Source: Owenia fusiformis (Eukaryota > Annelida > Polychaeta > Sabellida > Oweniidae). From it: DNA of 64,000 nt. Of the stretch, positions 22,901 to 28,690 are shown piece after piece (positions within the stretch are counted from its first letter, which is position 1; each line of letters begins with the position of its first letter). A program made the position numbers and the translations under genes. The DNA is taken from the NCBI GenBank assembly GCA_903813345.2, contig CAIIXF020000009.1:14770347-14834346 (forward strand). The letters are read 5' to 3'. The notes beneath the pieces were generated by a model. That model was not told where the DNA came from, searched no databases, and worked only from the letters and a program-made list of their open reading frames with translations.

Positions 22901-23611
22901 GCAAGGAAACTGATTTGCAAGGGCTAGCTAGTCATTGCTTACCATTTGACATTCAAACATATACTCGCATCTGGGTTATTTGAGATACTGTGTTCTGATT
23001 GGCTTGAGTTTGATGTCCCTTGCCTAGCTATGTGTGAATCTATGTTTATTTTAAGCATGTGACTCAATGAAATGTGGATGATTTAATCAACTCATGTGTA
23101 GTTCCAGGCCCGTAGCCAGGAGGTTCGCAGGGTCCGGGCGCAAACCCAACCCCCCCCCCCCAGGACAAAAATTCTTTCAAAATCATGCAGTTTTCACCAT
23201 TTTGAGCACTTCTCAAGTGATTTTAGCCATATTTGGGCCAAAATTGTCAAATGTGAACCCCCCTAGAAATTTTTGAAAACTGAAGCCCCCTTGGTAAACC
23301 TGGCTACGGGCCTTTGCACTTTGCACTGACTTTGTTGAAGTTCAATGAGTTCTTTATTGTGCCATTGTGATTAATTACATTTATATGCGCTTCAGGCAAC
23401 CATCTCTGAGGGTAGACCAGTGGAAAGGGCTCGTGCCTGGTGTAGCATGATCAATGTCCCCTACTTCCGCTTCAGTCCCCAACTCTCTGAGGATGTAAAG
23501 CTGGATGAGACCAATGACATGACCCTTGTTAGAACAATGTGGGAGACAAGGTGCTTCATATACGCCAACCAGGAACAGTTAGACAATCTAGCAGTGCTAC
23601 TGAGGATGTGA
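1788..23611 (+). CDS. PLA2G6: PLA2G6, calcium-independent phospholipase A2 group VI (17 coding exons)
   Basis: This enzyme hydrolyses sn-2 acyl chains of glycerophospholipids without calcium and acts in membrane remodelling. Coding exons: 1788-1930, 3228-3329, 4354-4468, 4724-4824, 4929-5106, 8839-9026, 9271-9367, 9958-10140, 11347-11468, 11691-11821, 13700-13815, 19426-19579, 20575-20725, 21809-21948, 22035-22190, 22646-22812, 23396-23611. All junctions are GT-AG with matching phases, giving 819 residues. Order: a conserved N-terminal domain (1-150), ankyrin repeats (about 160-405), a Ser-rich linker (about 410-492) and a patatin-like lipase domain (493-819). The lipase holds the nucleotide-binding-like loop DGGGIRG (497-503), nucleophile Ser532 in GTSTG, and Asp666 in DGG. 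Three introns start with junction-derived tandem arrays. The donor used for exon 11 is uncertain because many identical donors follow. Confidence 0.95.
2011..2086. mobile_element. Short MITE with CAGGGTG termini
   Basis: The segment starts CAGGGTGACCCCCAAAAA and ends with its near-complement TTTTTTGGGCCACCCTG, giving terminal inverted repeats of about 17 bp on a 76-bp unit. ACAGGGTGGnCC-type ends are common in mariner-like elements. A matching single end lies at 28861. Confidence 0.6.
2100..3060 (+). mobile_element. Family-A Helentron-like non-autonomous element, degraded copy
   Basis: About six diverged direct repeats of roughly 145 bp carry the phrases TTTGATAACTCAAATAC, CCTAGGGACAAAGGAG and AAAATGGC. 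The right end reads GTTCGGTGGGATTTGCTAC followed by a CTCCATGGAG hairpin, the same 3' end as the fresher copies at 14749 and 25717. The left end is too eroded to place exactly. Confidence 0.7.
3228..3329 (+). CDS. PLA2G6: PLA2G6 coding exon 2
   Basis: Residues 48-82, from [16 protein letters not shown] to HKAF. The acceptor is TTACTAG| and the donor AG|gtatgt, phase 2 at both ends. The segment belongs to the N-terminal domain before the ankyrin repeats. Confidence 0.88.
3330..4353. other. PLA2G6 intron 2, nothing recognised
   Basis: AT-rich intron with no repeat, RNA gene or coding potential that I could support. Confidence 0.6.
4354..4468 (+). CDS. PLA2G6: PLA2G6 coding exon 3
   Basis: Residues 82-120, including [17 protein letters not shown], comparable to the GFRLF region of the vertebrate enzyme. 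The acceptor is TTTTTAG| and the donor CAG|gtatat, phase 2 in and phase 0 out. Intron 3 (4469-4723) holds nothing recognisable. Confidence 0.88.
4724..4824 (+). CDS. PLA2G6: PLA2G6 coding exon 4
   Basis: Residues 121-154, [20 protein letters not shown] and [11 protein letters not shown]. This matches the vertebrate block around NHPSWSVAHLAVELGI just before the ankyrin repeats. It ends TG|gttagt (phase 2). Confidence 0.92.
4929..5106 (+). CDS. PLA2G6: PLA2G6 coding exon 5 (ankyrin repeats)
   Basis: Residues 154-213. Ankyrin signatures [11 protein letters not shown] and [20 protein letters not shown] are clear. The exon ends CATACAG|gtaatt, phase 0. The last 22-25 nt of the exon plus GTAATT are the seed of the 29-bp array that fills the start of intron 5. 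Confidence 0.95.
5107..8050. repeat. 29-bp tandem array built from the exon 5 / intron 5 junction (about 100 copies)
   Basis: The unit begins GTAATTCAACAAATC and ends ACTTGTCAAACAG, so each junction between units reads CAG|GTAATT, the same as the real exon 5 donor. The unit's body matches the last 25 nt of exon 5 (AACAAATCCTCTTGTCATACAG-like) at 19 of 25 positions. At this length about 100 units fit. Variants include CATACAG ends like the exon, 26-27-nt units lacking part of the middle, and later units whose donor is GTTATT or GATATT. Because 29 is not a multiple of 3, and the first in-frame stop comes at 5137-5139, read-through gives no useful protein. Interior open frames of 60-120 codons are repeat artefacts. 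Confidence 0.97.
8051..8838. other. Rest of PLA2G6 intron 5
   Basis: Unique-looking AT-rich sequence after the array. A short region at 8585-8690 has repeated CCAGCTG/CAGCTGG palindromes, but nothing else is recognised. Confidence 0.5.
8839..9026 (+). CDS. PLA2G6: PLA2G6 coding exon 6 (ankyrin repeats)
   Basis: Residues 214-276, with ankyrin signatures [20 protein letters not shown] and RCGADPSL. The acceptor is TATTTTAG| and the donor AA|gtaggt (phase 2). A TAG follows in frame at the boundary, which supports the donor chosen. Confidence 0.93.
9271..9367 (+). CDS. PLA2G6: PLA2G6 coding exon 7 (ankyrin repeats)
   Basis: Residues 276-308, [18 protein letters not shown] and [12 protein letters not shown]. 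The GASPLHWAK block is conserved in vertebrate iPLA2-beta. Phase 2 in, phase 0 out. Confidence 0.93.
9368..9957. other. PLA2G6 intron 7, nothing recognised
   Basis: No repeat or coding signal found in this 590-bp intron. Confidence 0.6.
9958..10140 (+). CDS. PLA2G6: PLA2G6 coding exon 8 (ankyrin repeats)
   Basis: Residues 309-369, with [40 protein letters not shown] and LAVM. Phase 0 at both ends. It ends TGTTATG|gtgagt, and this junction is the seed of the 43-bp array that follows. Confidence 0.95.
10141..10765. repeat. 43-bp tandem array built from the exon 8 / intron 8 junction (about 15 copies)
   Basis: Donor-like GTGAGTAC recurs at 10141, 10184, 10227, 10270 and 10313, exactly 43 bp apart. 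Each unit holds about 32 nt matching the end of exon 8 (GGGTCATACACTGC through CTAGCTGTTATG) plus about 11 nt of intron (GTGAGTACTAA). Later units diverge, e.g. near 10430 and 10735 where TTACAAGTTAGTTTTGAG replaces the donor. Reading on past the first donor meets TAA within four codons. Confidence 0.96.
10766..11346. other. Rest of PLA2G6 intron 8, T-rich
   Basis: A very T-rich stretch (10930-11150) that opens a 101-codon frame on the + strand. Its composition is poly-pyrimidine-like, not coding. Confidence 0.5.
11347..11468 (+). CDS. PLA2G6: PLA2G6 coding exon 9 (last ankyrin repeat)
   Basis: Residues 370-410, [20 protein letters not shown], equivalent to the vertebrate block around [20 protein letters not shown]. 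It ends TG|gtaaat (phase 2). Confidence 0.94.
11691..11821 (+). CDS. PLA2G6: PLA2G6 coding exon 10 (linker)
   Basis: Residues 410-454, including [17 protein letters not shown]. The L-x-x-VGA core aligns with the vertebrate linker. The rest is Cys/Gly-rich ([17 protein letters not shown]). It ends G|gtgtat (phase 1). Confidence 0.88.
12556..13063. mobile_element. 508-bp MITE with 6-bp target duplication
   Basis: Termini are CACTCCCCCCAG on the left and CTGGGGGCAGTG on the right, an imperfect 12-bp inverted repeat. TGTAGA flanks both sides (12550-12555 and 13064-13069), consistent with a target-site duplication. The interior has repeated AATTCTGCAAG and CCGCGGAAATT phrases and no coding potential. 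Part of the left end recurs at about 55289-55330. Confidence 0.7.
13190..13570. repeat. Palindrome-rich minisatellite
   Basis: Variants of AATCCTGTATGAATCCTG and its complement CAGGATTCATACAGGATT alternate through the segment, with spacers such as ATATGTACATTGTGTGCC. Direct and inverted orientations are mixed, so the strand can fold on itself repeatedly. Open frames on both strands here (60-80 codons) come from the repeat. Confidence 0.8.
13700..13815 (+). CDS. PLA2G6: PLA2G6 coding exon 11 (Ser-rich linker); donor choice ambiguous
   Basis: Residues 454-492, [20 protein letters not shown] then [11 protein letters not shown]. The acceptor is GGTTTCAG|, phase 1 in and phase 0 out at AAAAG|gtaata. 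The same donor recurs every 51 bp for 19 units in an open frame, so the exon could be extended by multiples of 17 residues. The shortest form gives an 819-residue protein close to family length. Confidence 0.85.
13789..14748. repeat. 51-bp tandem array built from the exon 11 / intron 11 junction, part 1 (19 units)
   Basis: Each unit holds the end of exon 11 (GATAGTCCCAAACCTACAGG, ACAAAAG) followed by GTAATACCCTTAATTGAATC. Every unit carries the AAAAG|GTAATA donor. The unit is 17 codons long and open on both strands; on + it reads [17 protein letters not shown]. Units 7, 11 and 17 share an ACAGCACAAAAAG variant (PTAQK), and unit 16 has SES. Identity between units is very high, so the array is young or homogenised. 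It is broken at 14749 by an inserted element and resumes at 15815. Confidence 0.97.
14749..15814 (+). mobile_element. Family-A Helentron-like element inserted inside the 51-bp array
   Basis: The 5' end ATCCCATCGAACGAAGTTCG is itself a hairpin with the following GAGGGAT. Next come (CCGT)n at 14789-14873 and sub-repeats of about 120-150 bp with AAAATGGCCGCCATTTT and AGTAGTGGAGCGATTTTG. The 3' side has the inverted repeat GTTCGATGGGAT (15772-15783), set in from the end, then an ACGC-TTTG-GCGT hairpin and GTTCTGG. Neighbouring array units give the empty site: insertion lies between two T residues in CTTAATTGAATC with no net duplication beyond TT. Asymmetric inverted repeats, 3' hairpin and T-T insertion are features of Helentron-derived (DINE/HINE-type) elements. 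Confidence 0.78.
15815..16116. repeat. 51-bp junction-derived array, part 2 (6 units)
   Basis: Continuation of the array after the inserted element, with six further units. The fifth reads CCTAAATGGCAAAAG and the last GCGCAAAAG|GTAATACTTACC. It then runs into another inverted-repeat element at 16117. A decayed relative (GATAGTCTCAAATCTACAGG, CCAAAGGATAATAC) remains at 17560-17625. Confidence 0.93.
16117..17445. mobile_element. 1.3-kb MITE-like element with CACACCAAACTAGTTCTCA inverted repeats
   Basis: A 19-bp sequence at 16127-16145 recurs in inverse orientation at 17406-17424. Outside it lie CCCTACTAT on the left and ATAGGGG on the right. The interior has an imperfect direct duplication of about 400 bp (GGTCTATTTACAAACTTCAT at 16198 and 16591) and no credible gene. 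It sits directly against the last 51-bp unit. Confidence 0.7.
17899..19230. repeat. 476-bp tandem repeat, three copies
   Basis: CCATTGRCTTAACATGG recurs at about 17899, 18375 and 18851, spaced 476 bp. Units share GGAGAACTTTTTAYTTTGACC, TTTCGGACAC and TGACCTAGRTTTTGACCTAG. The third copy diverges after about 19060. This is probably the body of a third repetitive element whose 3' end is the hairpin at 19360. Confidence 0.88.
19360..19388. repeat. Perfect 13-bp stem hairpin just before the exon 12 acceptor
   Basis: TAGACTCCAGATT, a 3-nt loop TTC, then its exact complement AATCTGGAGTCTA. It lies 37 nt upstream of the acceptor AG at 19424-19425, in the region where a branch point would be expected. 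An (ATA)n run and AAAACCGGCAAAAGC precede it, so it is likely the 3' terminal hairpin of a mobile element. Confidence 0.9.
19426..19579 (+). CDS. PLA2G6: PLA2G6 coding exon 12 (catalytic serine)
   Basis: Residues 493-544, [20 protein letters not shown] then [20 protein letters not shown]. It carries the DGGGIRG loop and the GTSTG lipase motif with nucleophile Ser532. Phase 0 in; it ends G|gtaaat (phase 1). Confidence 0.97.
19580..20574. other. PLA2G6 intron 12
   Basis: Holds a degraded family-A-like stretch (about 19750-20030; GGTGGCCATCTTGGAAG and tandem ACATGGTTAGAA phrases) and a foldback element (20121-20455). Confidence 0.6.
20121..20455. mobile_element. Foldback element with about 100-bp arms
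   Basis: The left arm (20121-20222, from ATGGCATCCTAACTACG to CCAGACACTGTGC) is matched imperfectly by the reverse complement of 20350-20455 (GCACAATGTCTGGTG to GCAGTAAGGATGCCAT). The loop is about 125 bp. It has no coding capacity. Confidence 0.78.
20575..20725 (+). CDS. PLA2G6: PLA2G6 coding exon 13
   Basis: Residues 544-594, [20 protein letters not shown] and [14 protein letters not shown], matching the vertebrate TKMTDVRKPK block. The acceptor is TCTCTCCAG|; it ends AA|gtgagt (phase 2). Confidence 0.95.
20726..21808. other. PLA2G6 intron 13, nothing recognised
   Basis: Sequences around 21040-21110 and 21660-21760 look like imperfect inverted copies of each other (TAGATATATGGATTTGTCTAATTTGC-like against GCAAATTAGACAAACCC with GTGGAAATCTACA), suggesting an old foldback. 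Otherwise no feature. Confidence 0.5.
21809..21948 (+). CDS. PLA2G6: PLA2G6 coding exon 14
   Basis: Residues 594-641, [20 protein letters not shown] followed by YEPPEN, the conserved D-R-x-P-A-x-L-H-L-F-R-N-Y block. Phase 2 in; it ends ACAG|gtacca (phase 1). Confidence 0.95.
22035..22190 (+). CDS. PLA2G6: PLA2G6 coding exon 15 (catalytic aspartate)
   Basis: Residues 641-693, with [14 protein letters not shown] and [14 protein letters not shown]. Asp666 of DGG completes the Ser-Asp dyad of patatin-like lipases. Phase 1 in and out. Confidence 0.97.
22191..22645. other. PLA2G6 intron 15 with family-A fragment
   Basis: Positions 22370-22610 resemble the degraded family-A sub-repeats (CATAACTCAAATAATG, CTTGATAATTCGATAAA, CTGCTTAAGAAGGAATTTTC). 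No other feature. Confidence 0.6.
22646..22812 (+). CDS. PLA2G6: PLA2G6 coding exon 16
   Basis: Residues 693-748, [20 protein letters not shown] and [24 protein letters not shown] and VDVFRPS are the matching vertebrate blocks. It ends GATCAG|gtgagg (phase 0). Confidence 0.96.
22813..23395. other. PLA2G6 intron 16
   Basis: Contains the hAT-like MITE at 23105-23313. Nothing else recognised. Confidence 0.6.
23105..23313. mobile_element. 209-bp hAT-like MITE (GGCCCGTAGCCAGG ends)
   Basis: The left end CAGGCCCGTAGCCAGG is complementary to the right end CCTGGCTACGGGCCT, with C/G-run subterminal sequence inside. Ends of this kind are widespread among non-autonomous hAT elements in animals. No clear 8-bp target duplication was seen. 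Confidence 0.75.
23396..23611 (+). CDS. PLA2G6: PLA2G6 last coding exon
   Basis: Residues 749-819 plus TGA. Contains [35 protein letters not shown] and [13 protein letters not shown], matching the vertebrate C-terminus (RARAWCEMVGIQYFR, LVNALWETEVYIY). Phase 0 in. Confidence 0.97.
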   Translation, partial: ATISEGRPVERARAWCSMINVPYFRFSPQLSEDVKLDETNDMTLVRTMWETRCFIYANQEQLDNLAVLLRM

Positions 23612-23952
23612 ATATCAACTAAGTTGTTGAGTAGTGTCATGTTTCAGATTGAAAGCAGAGTTTACAAACTGAGGTTTTGGATGTGTATCTACTAGGGGAA
23701 GAGGATACATTTATTTACACAAAGCTCTCAATTAATGACCAAGACAGTTCATCGCACTACGTGGATATGGTTTTCTTCAAATACATACTGCTCACCCACA
23801 ATCCCTCATGGGCTGTATATGGCGAAGCTCAATGTAGTGAGATGTAGTAGAAAAATATTCGCACCAAGAACATTAGTGTGTGTGACTTTTTTTTTTTATT
23901 ACCAATGAATATTTCTAAATTCCTAGAATTCATATTTTTCTGGTTTGAACTC

Positions 23953-23958
23953 AATAAA
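23953..23958 (+). promoter_or_regulatory. Candidate polyadenylation signal for PLA2G6
   Basis: AATAAA lies 342 nt after the stop codon, in a 3' UTR-like stretch. No competing canonical signal lies between it and the stop. Confidence 0.65.
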
Positions 23959-24145
23959 GTGAATTTGGTTTGTTAGCTTTGGCTACAAACCAATCTCTCA
24001 AGCAATTAAATTCAGTGTTCAAAGTAGCTTTAATTTTATTGAGGTTTTAGCCACTGATCAAATGTTTGTAACATCAGCAAACTTAAAAAAAGGGAATTGT
24101 TGGAGAGCGAGTGCCATCTCACATACGATCAACTGAATTGGTCAT

Positions 24146-25126
24146 TTTTGGCTCACACAGTGAGCCTATGGGATCGACCAGGCGTCCGTCCGTCCGTTGG
24201 TCCGTCCGTTGGTCCGTCCGTCAACATTGGCCACACAAATTAAAACTGCTATTCGGATTGAGTCATATCCACATTCATTTTATGCATATCCATAATGCCT
24301 ATTTGACCTATCATCGCCATTTCCCAAGTTCGCCCGGTTTCCGAGAAATTGCGGATTTTGACGTCAAAAAGTCAAATTTTCTGTAAATTTACTAAATACT
24401 AGACACTTTGTTGAAGTAGAACTTTCAAATAACTTTTAGTAGTTGGTGTATATGCAACTTATGTCCTCTGAAGATTTCAAAGCTCTTGGAAGAACAGTTT
24501 TTGGTGTTTACTCTATAAAATTTGAAAAAAAGTAGGACTTCGTCATTTTTAGGAAACTTTCTCATGTATAAAGTTTTGTGATTGACAAGATTCTTAAAGT
24601 TTGCCTTATACTTGATCATTTCCTGCAATAAATTACATCATTAATAGATTTAAGCATTCCCTACATATTTCTCAATATATGTCAGCATCAAATTTTTACC
24701 GTTTTTGAGATATTTGACGTCAAAAAACAGTAAAAATAAGTTATTTTTCAACTTGCTTCAATTTGACCAAATTTTTTTTTGAAAATCATCTACAAGTTGC
24801 CAGGAGTTCAAATCTGACATTAGTTTTAGGATTTGACCTTTACTTGACCTTCAGTGACCTTCGAAAGGTCAAAAAAGTTGATTTTTCAAATTGATTTTTG
24901 GATGTAAATTTTGGTCAGCTTAATCACAAAAGACCTTACTGAGCTCTGAATAAGTAAAATTTTCAAGGTCAAAGCTAGGTCATCAAACTAGGTCACACAA
25001 CTATGCTATCTAAGTTTCTCAAAGTTCGAGACTACAAATCCAAATCAATATTTTTGTTTGAAAGTCAGGATATAAATTCCTCTGAAGGTTCCAAACTGTG
25101 TGAGCATAGGACCGTGGGTCCTTCAT
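24146..25126 (+). mobile_element. Family-B Helentron-like non-autonomous element
   Basis: The 5' end is the hairpin GGCTCACACAGTGAGCC, followed 35 bp later by a CCGT-rich run (24184-24222). The 3' side has the inverted match ACTGTGTGAGC (25096-25106), then a hairpin AGGACCGTGGGTCCT and TTCATTA. This layout (5' hairpin, microsatellite, sub-terminal 3' inverted repeat, terminal hairpin) parallels family A. The body contains TGACCTT-rich sequence and no transposase. Confidence 0.72.
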
Positions 25127-25716
25127 TACTATATACACCATATACATCCCCGATCTGATTTGCATTTGGCTGCTTGGACATATTACAATAAATCTATTCA
25201 AAATCTAGTCGTTGTCCACGGATTGGCACCAAAGAACCACTTTGTTTTCCTATATGTGATGTTTGTGAATCCTGGGTTAATGTTACCATGTAATGGAAGT
25301 AATGTATGTAATCACGAGAAAAACTAGTTGTCATGTTATAATAATTTATTTTTATTGTTTATGAAGGTGATATTTGAATTTTATAATTCAAATTATAGAC
25401 AAAAAAAACATTTTTTATGGAACCAGGAATTATATAAAGATATATAAAATAAATAAATAAATGCAATCTATCAAGTACAAAAAGTCTTGTTTTTGGGCAT
25501 GTGGCTCACAATTTTTCATTTGCAAGATCCAAAAATTAGGAGTTCCAGTTTCCTAAAGGAAATCATAAAAAATTGGCAAAAACATTGGTTATCTTTCCCT
25601 GTAACCCATGGCCTAAAGAAATGATTTATGAATGTGTTTTAAAACAGTGTCCCATTTTTATCGCTTTGGTTGGACTGTGCATAGGTATGAATCACGGATC
25701 AAACATTGGCTTTATT

Positions 25717-27011
25717 ATCCCATCGAACGAAGTTCGGAGGGATATAGGGAACGCCTCCGTCCGTCCGTCCGTCCGTCCGTCCGGGCAATAACTCAAATAC
25801 CGTTCGCCCGATTTTGTTCATATTTTGTACACATATACCCTATGGGAGTAGAAGTTCTGCTCGAAAGCCGATTTTCAAAATGGCCGCTCATTTCAAAATG
25901 GCGGCCATGTTAGTGCCGATTTTACAGTAATTTGGGTGCAATATGTAAAACTGTAATAGCAATGTTTTAAATGTAAAAAAATTATAAAGGACATTAATAA
26001 TGCTACAAATGTAGGTATTAAAGAAGCGCATGGCAGCCATCTTGAAAAATGGCGGCCTTTACTCGTCATTTTACGATTTTTGCTGTAACTCAAAAAATAG
26101 TGGAGCGATTTTGTTCATATTTGGTATGTGAATACTATAAGCATAGCACACTGTCTAAAGACACTTTTGGTAGAAGGCGGCCATTTTGAAAAATGGCCGC
26201 CATTTTAACATATTTTACTATAACTCGAAAAGTAGTGGAGCGATTTTGTTCATATTTGGTATGTGAATACTATAAGCATGGCACACTGTCCTATGACATT
26301 TTTGTTAGAAGGCGGCCATTTTGAAATTTTTTTTGAAAAATGGCCCCCATTTGGGCCATTTTAATGTATTTTACTATAACTCGAAAAGTAGTGGAGCGAT
26401 TTTGTTCATATTTGATATGTGAATACTATAAGCATGGCACACTGTCCTATGACACTTTTGGTAGAAGGCGGCCATTATTGAAAAAAAAGTTGAAAAATGG
26501 CCGCCATTTTAACGTATTTTACTATAACTCGAAAAGTAGTGGAGCGATTTTGTTCATATTTGGTATGTGAATATTATAAGCATGGACACTGTCTATTTCT
26601 AATGATACTTTTGGTAGAAGGTGGCCATTTTGAAAAATGGCCGCCATTTTAAAATATTTTACTATTACTCGAAAAGTAGTGGAGCGATTTTGTTCATATT
26701 TGATATGTGAATAATGTAAGCATGGCACATTGTCTAATAAAACTTTGGGGAGTAGTCGGCCATTTTGAAAAATGGCCACCATTTTTATGTGTGTTATTTT
26801 ACAAGTACTTATGCGATTTTCCAAAAATTTTAGAGGTGGCTACTTAAAAGCATATTATTTCTTCTGATGACAACTTGGCTAGTGAGCAACCATTTTGAAA
26901 ATGGTGGCTTTTCTGGTGTGTTGTTTTATGATATTTGCTATTCGTTTGTAAAAATGCCAGCCATCTCTGTTCGATGGGATTCGCTACGCTTCAGCGTTGC
27001 CGTTGTTCTGG
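25717..27011 (+). mobile_element. Family-A Helentron-like element, near-complete copy
   Basis: Starts ATCCCATCGAACGAAGTTCG, then (CCGT)n, then about eight sub-repeats with AAAATGGCCGCCATTTT and AAAGTAGTGGAGCGATTTTG. It ends GTTCGATGGGAT (26969-26980), an ACGC-TTCA-GCGT hairpin and GTTCTGG. Flanks again put it between two T residues (TTTAT | TTTC). It is longer than the 14749 copy because it has more sub-repeats. Confidence 0.8.
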
Positions 27012-28087
27012 TTTTCATATTCATCCCAACATATGGAGTTTTAAAGGGATTGATAAGCCTCTTCACTCAATACTAATGAATTGATTTCTTTCATAATTTG
27101 TTGAAAAATGTAAGCAACTACACACAAAATATATATACATTTTTAAAAAAGGTTGCCAAAAGTATTATGATTTTCATTTCATTTAAGGTTTTTATTATTA
27201 TTTCATATTAATATAACTGAGTATTACTGCGAGAATTTTCAATTTGTTTATTATAATTTTTAGCCAAGTCCCACAGGCGCATATGAGACATTGAGAAAAC
27301 AGGGATTTTTGTTCATTTTGAGATCATCAAAGTAAAGGTTGATAATAAAATAAAAAGGTATTTTAAATACTAGTAATAAACATACTAGTAATATTAGTAA
27401 TAAATATTGAATTTTTTTGTACTCTGTGAAGTTCGAAATGGCTACCTAAGACTAGAATTTCAATCAATATATTTTGATTCGGAAGTAAACCATATCTTGA
27501 TTATACTCAAATTCAAGGCCCCATAATTGCCCCTGGGTTTAGGCAAAAAACTTAATATATAGGTAAAAAATAGATATATCTTACATGTAATGCTATTAAA
27601 TAAGGTTCATGAAATAATTCTCATTTTCACAAAAATTCATTCTACTGTAGATATGCTTAATTTGACTACAGTTTTAATTTGACTGATTCGCGGATTCAGT
27701 AAATCCGCTAAATTAAAAATCCATCAAATTTCAGTTTGGAATTTTTATCCAAAGCACTTAAACTTCTGTGGCCCCTTCTCCTGTCAACGTGTCATCTATT
27801 CTACATTATTCCAAAAGAAATACAGAAAATAACTTTAAAGTAAATACCTGTCCTAATGACATAAACATGGACAAATTAAACTTCAGTCCTGAAACCACCA
27901 GATTAAATAGCGGCCAATATTTGAAATTGAGCAAATCTGTCAAATTAGTAGCTCAAAATAAGTGTATCTACAGTATTTCTGAAGTGGTACTCATACAGAG
28001 GGTTTCATTATATCCCATTTGAACGTAATGAACTTACATTATTTGAACATTTGAACCTATTTTAGCCTTTGAACATTCATAAAACAT

Positions 28088-28093
28088 TTTATT
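28088..28093 (-). promoter_or_regulatory. Candidate polyadenylation signal for FBF1
   Basis: TTTATT on the + strand, AATAAA on the coding strand, about 260 nt past the FBF1 stop codon. Confidence 0.5.
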
Positions 28094-28351
28094 TTCGCTT
28101 CTTCACTTTGACAACAACCTTTCTTCTCTTGAAAAAATAAATGTTCCAGATTTGTTGGAATTTCGTCCCATTTTCCCAATCACCGGTGTGTCTCTGGCTT
28201 TCTGCATCCTAGAATTAACCCTCTATTGAGCAGTTATCCAAAAACAGCAAAACACAATTATTTTCTGTGGTGGGCCATATGACAATTAAAGACTGAAATG
28301 TATGTTGAATAAGGGTTTTACTAAAATAATCCTTAATCTGTTCTAGGCCTC

Positions 28352-28690
28352 TTAGGGAGTTTCTAAATATATTTGCTTAAACATTTCCTCATCTTTGAGG
28401 AACTCTTGGTCTCTTTTAGATTCTATTTCCCAATGTTTCATTTCCAACTGTGATTTGTACATTTGATCTTTGTACATGAGATTTTTGCCTAGTTCCTGAG
28501 CAGAGTTATTGTTGAACGAACCACTGTTCAATTGTATTTTTGATATTCCTGAGTTATTGTTCACTTTTGGGACTGGTATTCCAGAGTAGACATTAGGTCT
28601 ATCATGAGACTGATTTCTCAAAAGCATGTGGCAGTTGATGCATAATGACTTTCGCAGATCTCTTTTCTCTCTGCACAGTGATATTCTCTC
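28352..28690 (-). CDS. FBF1: FBF1 last coding exon
   Basis: Residues 1267-1378 (counted from the first exon found) and TAA. It begins ERISLCREKRDLRKSLCINC, and the end (YKSQLEMKHWEIESKRDQEF) is charged and helical. Acceptor TTCATTTCAG|, phase 0. Confidence 0.88.
   Translation of the reverse strand, partial: ERISLCREKRDLRKSLCINCHMLLRNQSHDRPNVYSGIPVPKVNNNSGISKIQLNSGSFNNNSAQELGKNLMYKDQMYKSQLEMKHWEIESKRDQEFLKDEEMFKQIYLETP

Larger units (their letters stand above)
23960..28087. other. Intergenic DNA between PLA2G6 and FBF1 3' ends
   Basis: Dominated by a family-B element (24146-25126) and a family-A element (25717-27011). The remainder (25130-25715 and 27012-28087) is AT-rich with no supported gene; frames of 70-84 codons here lack any family resemblance. 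Confidence 0.7.
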
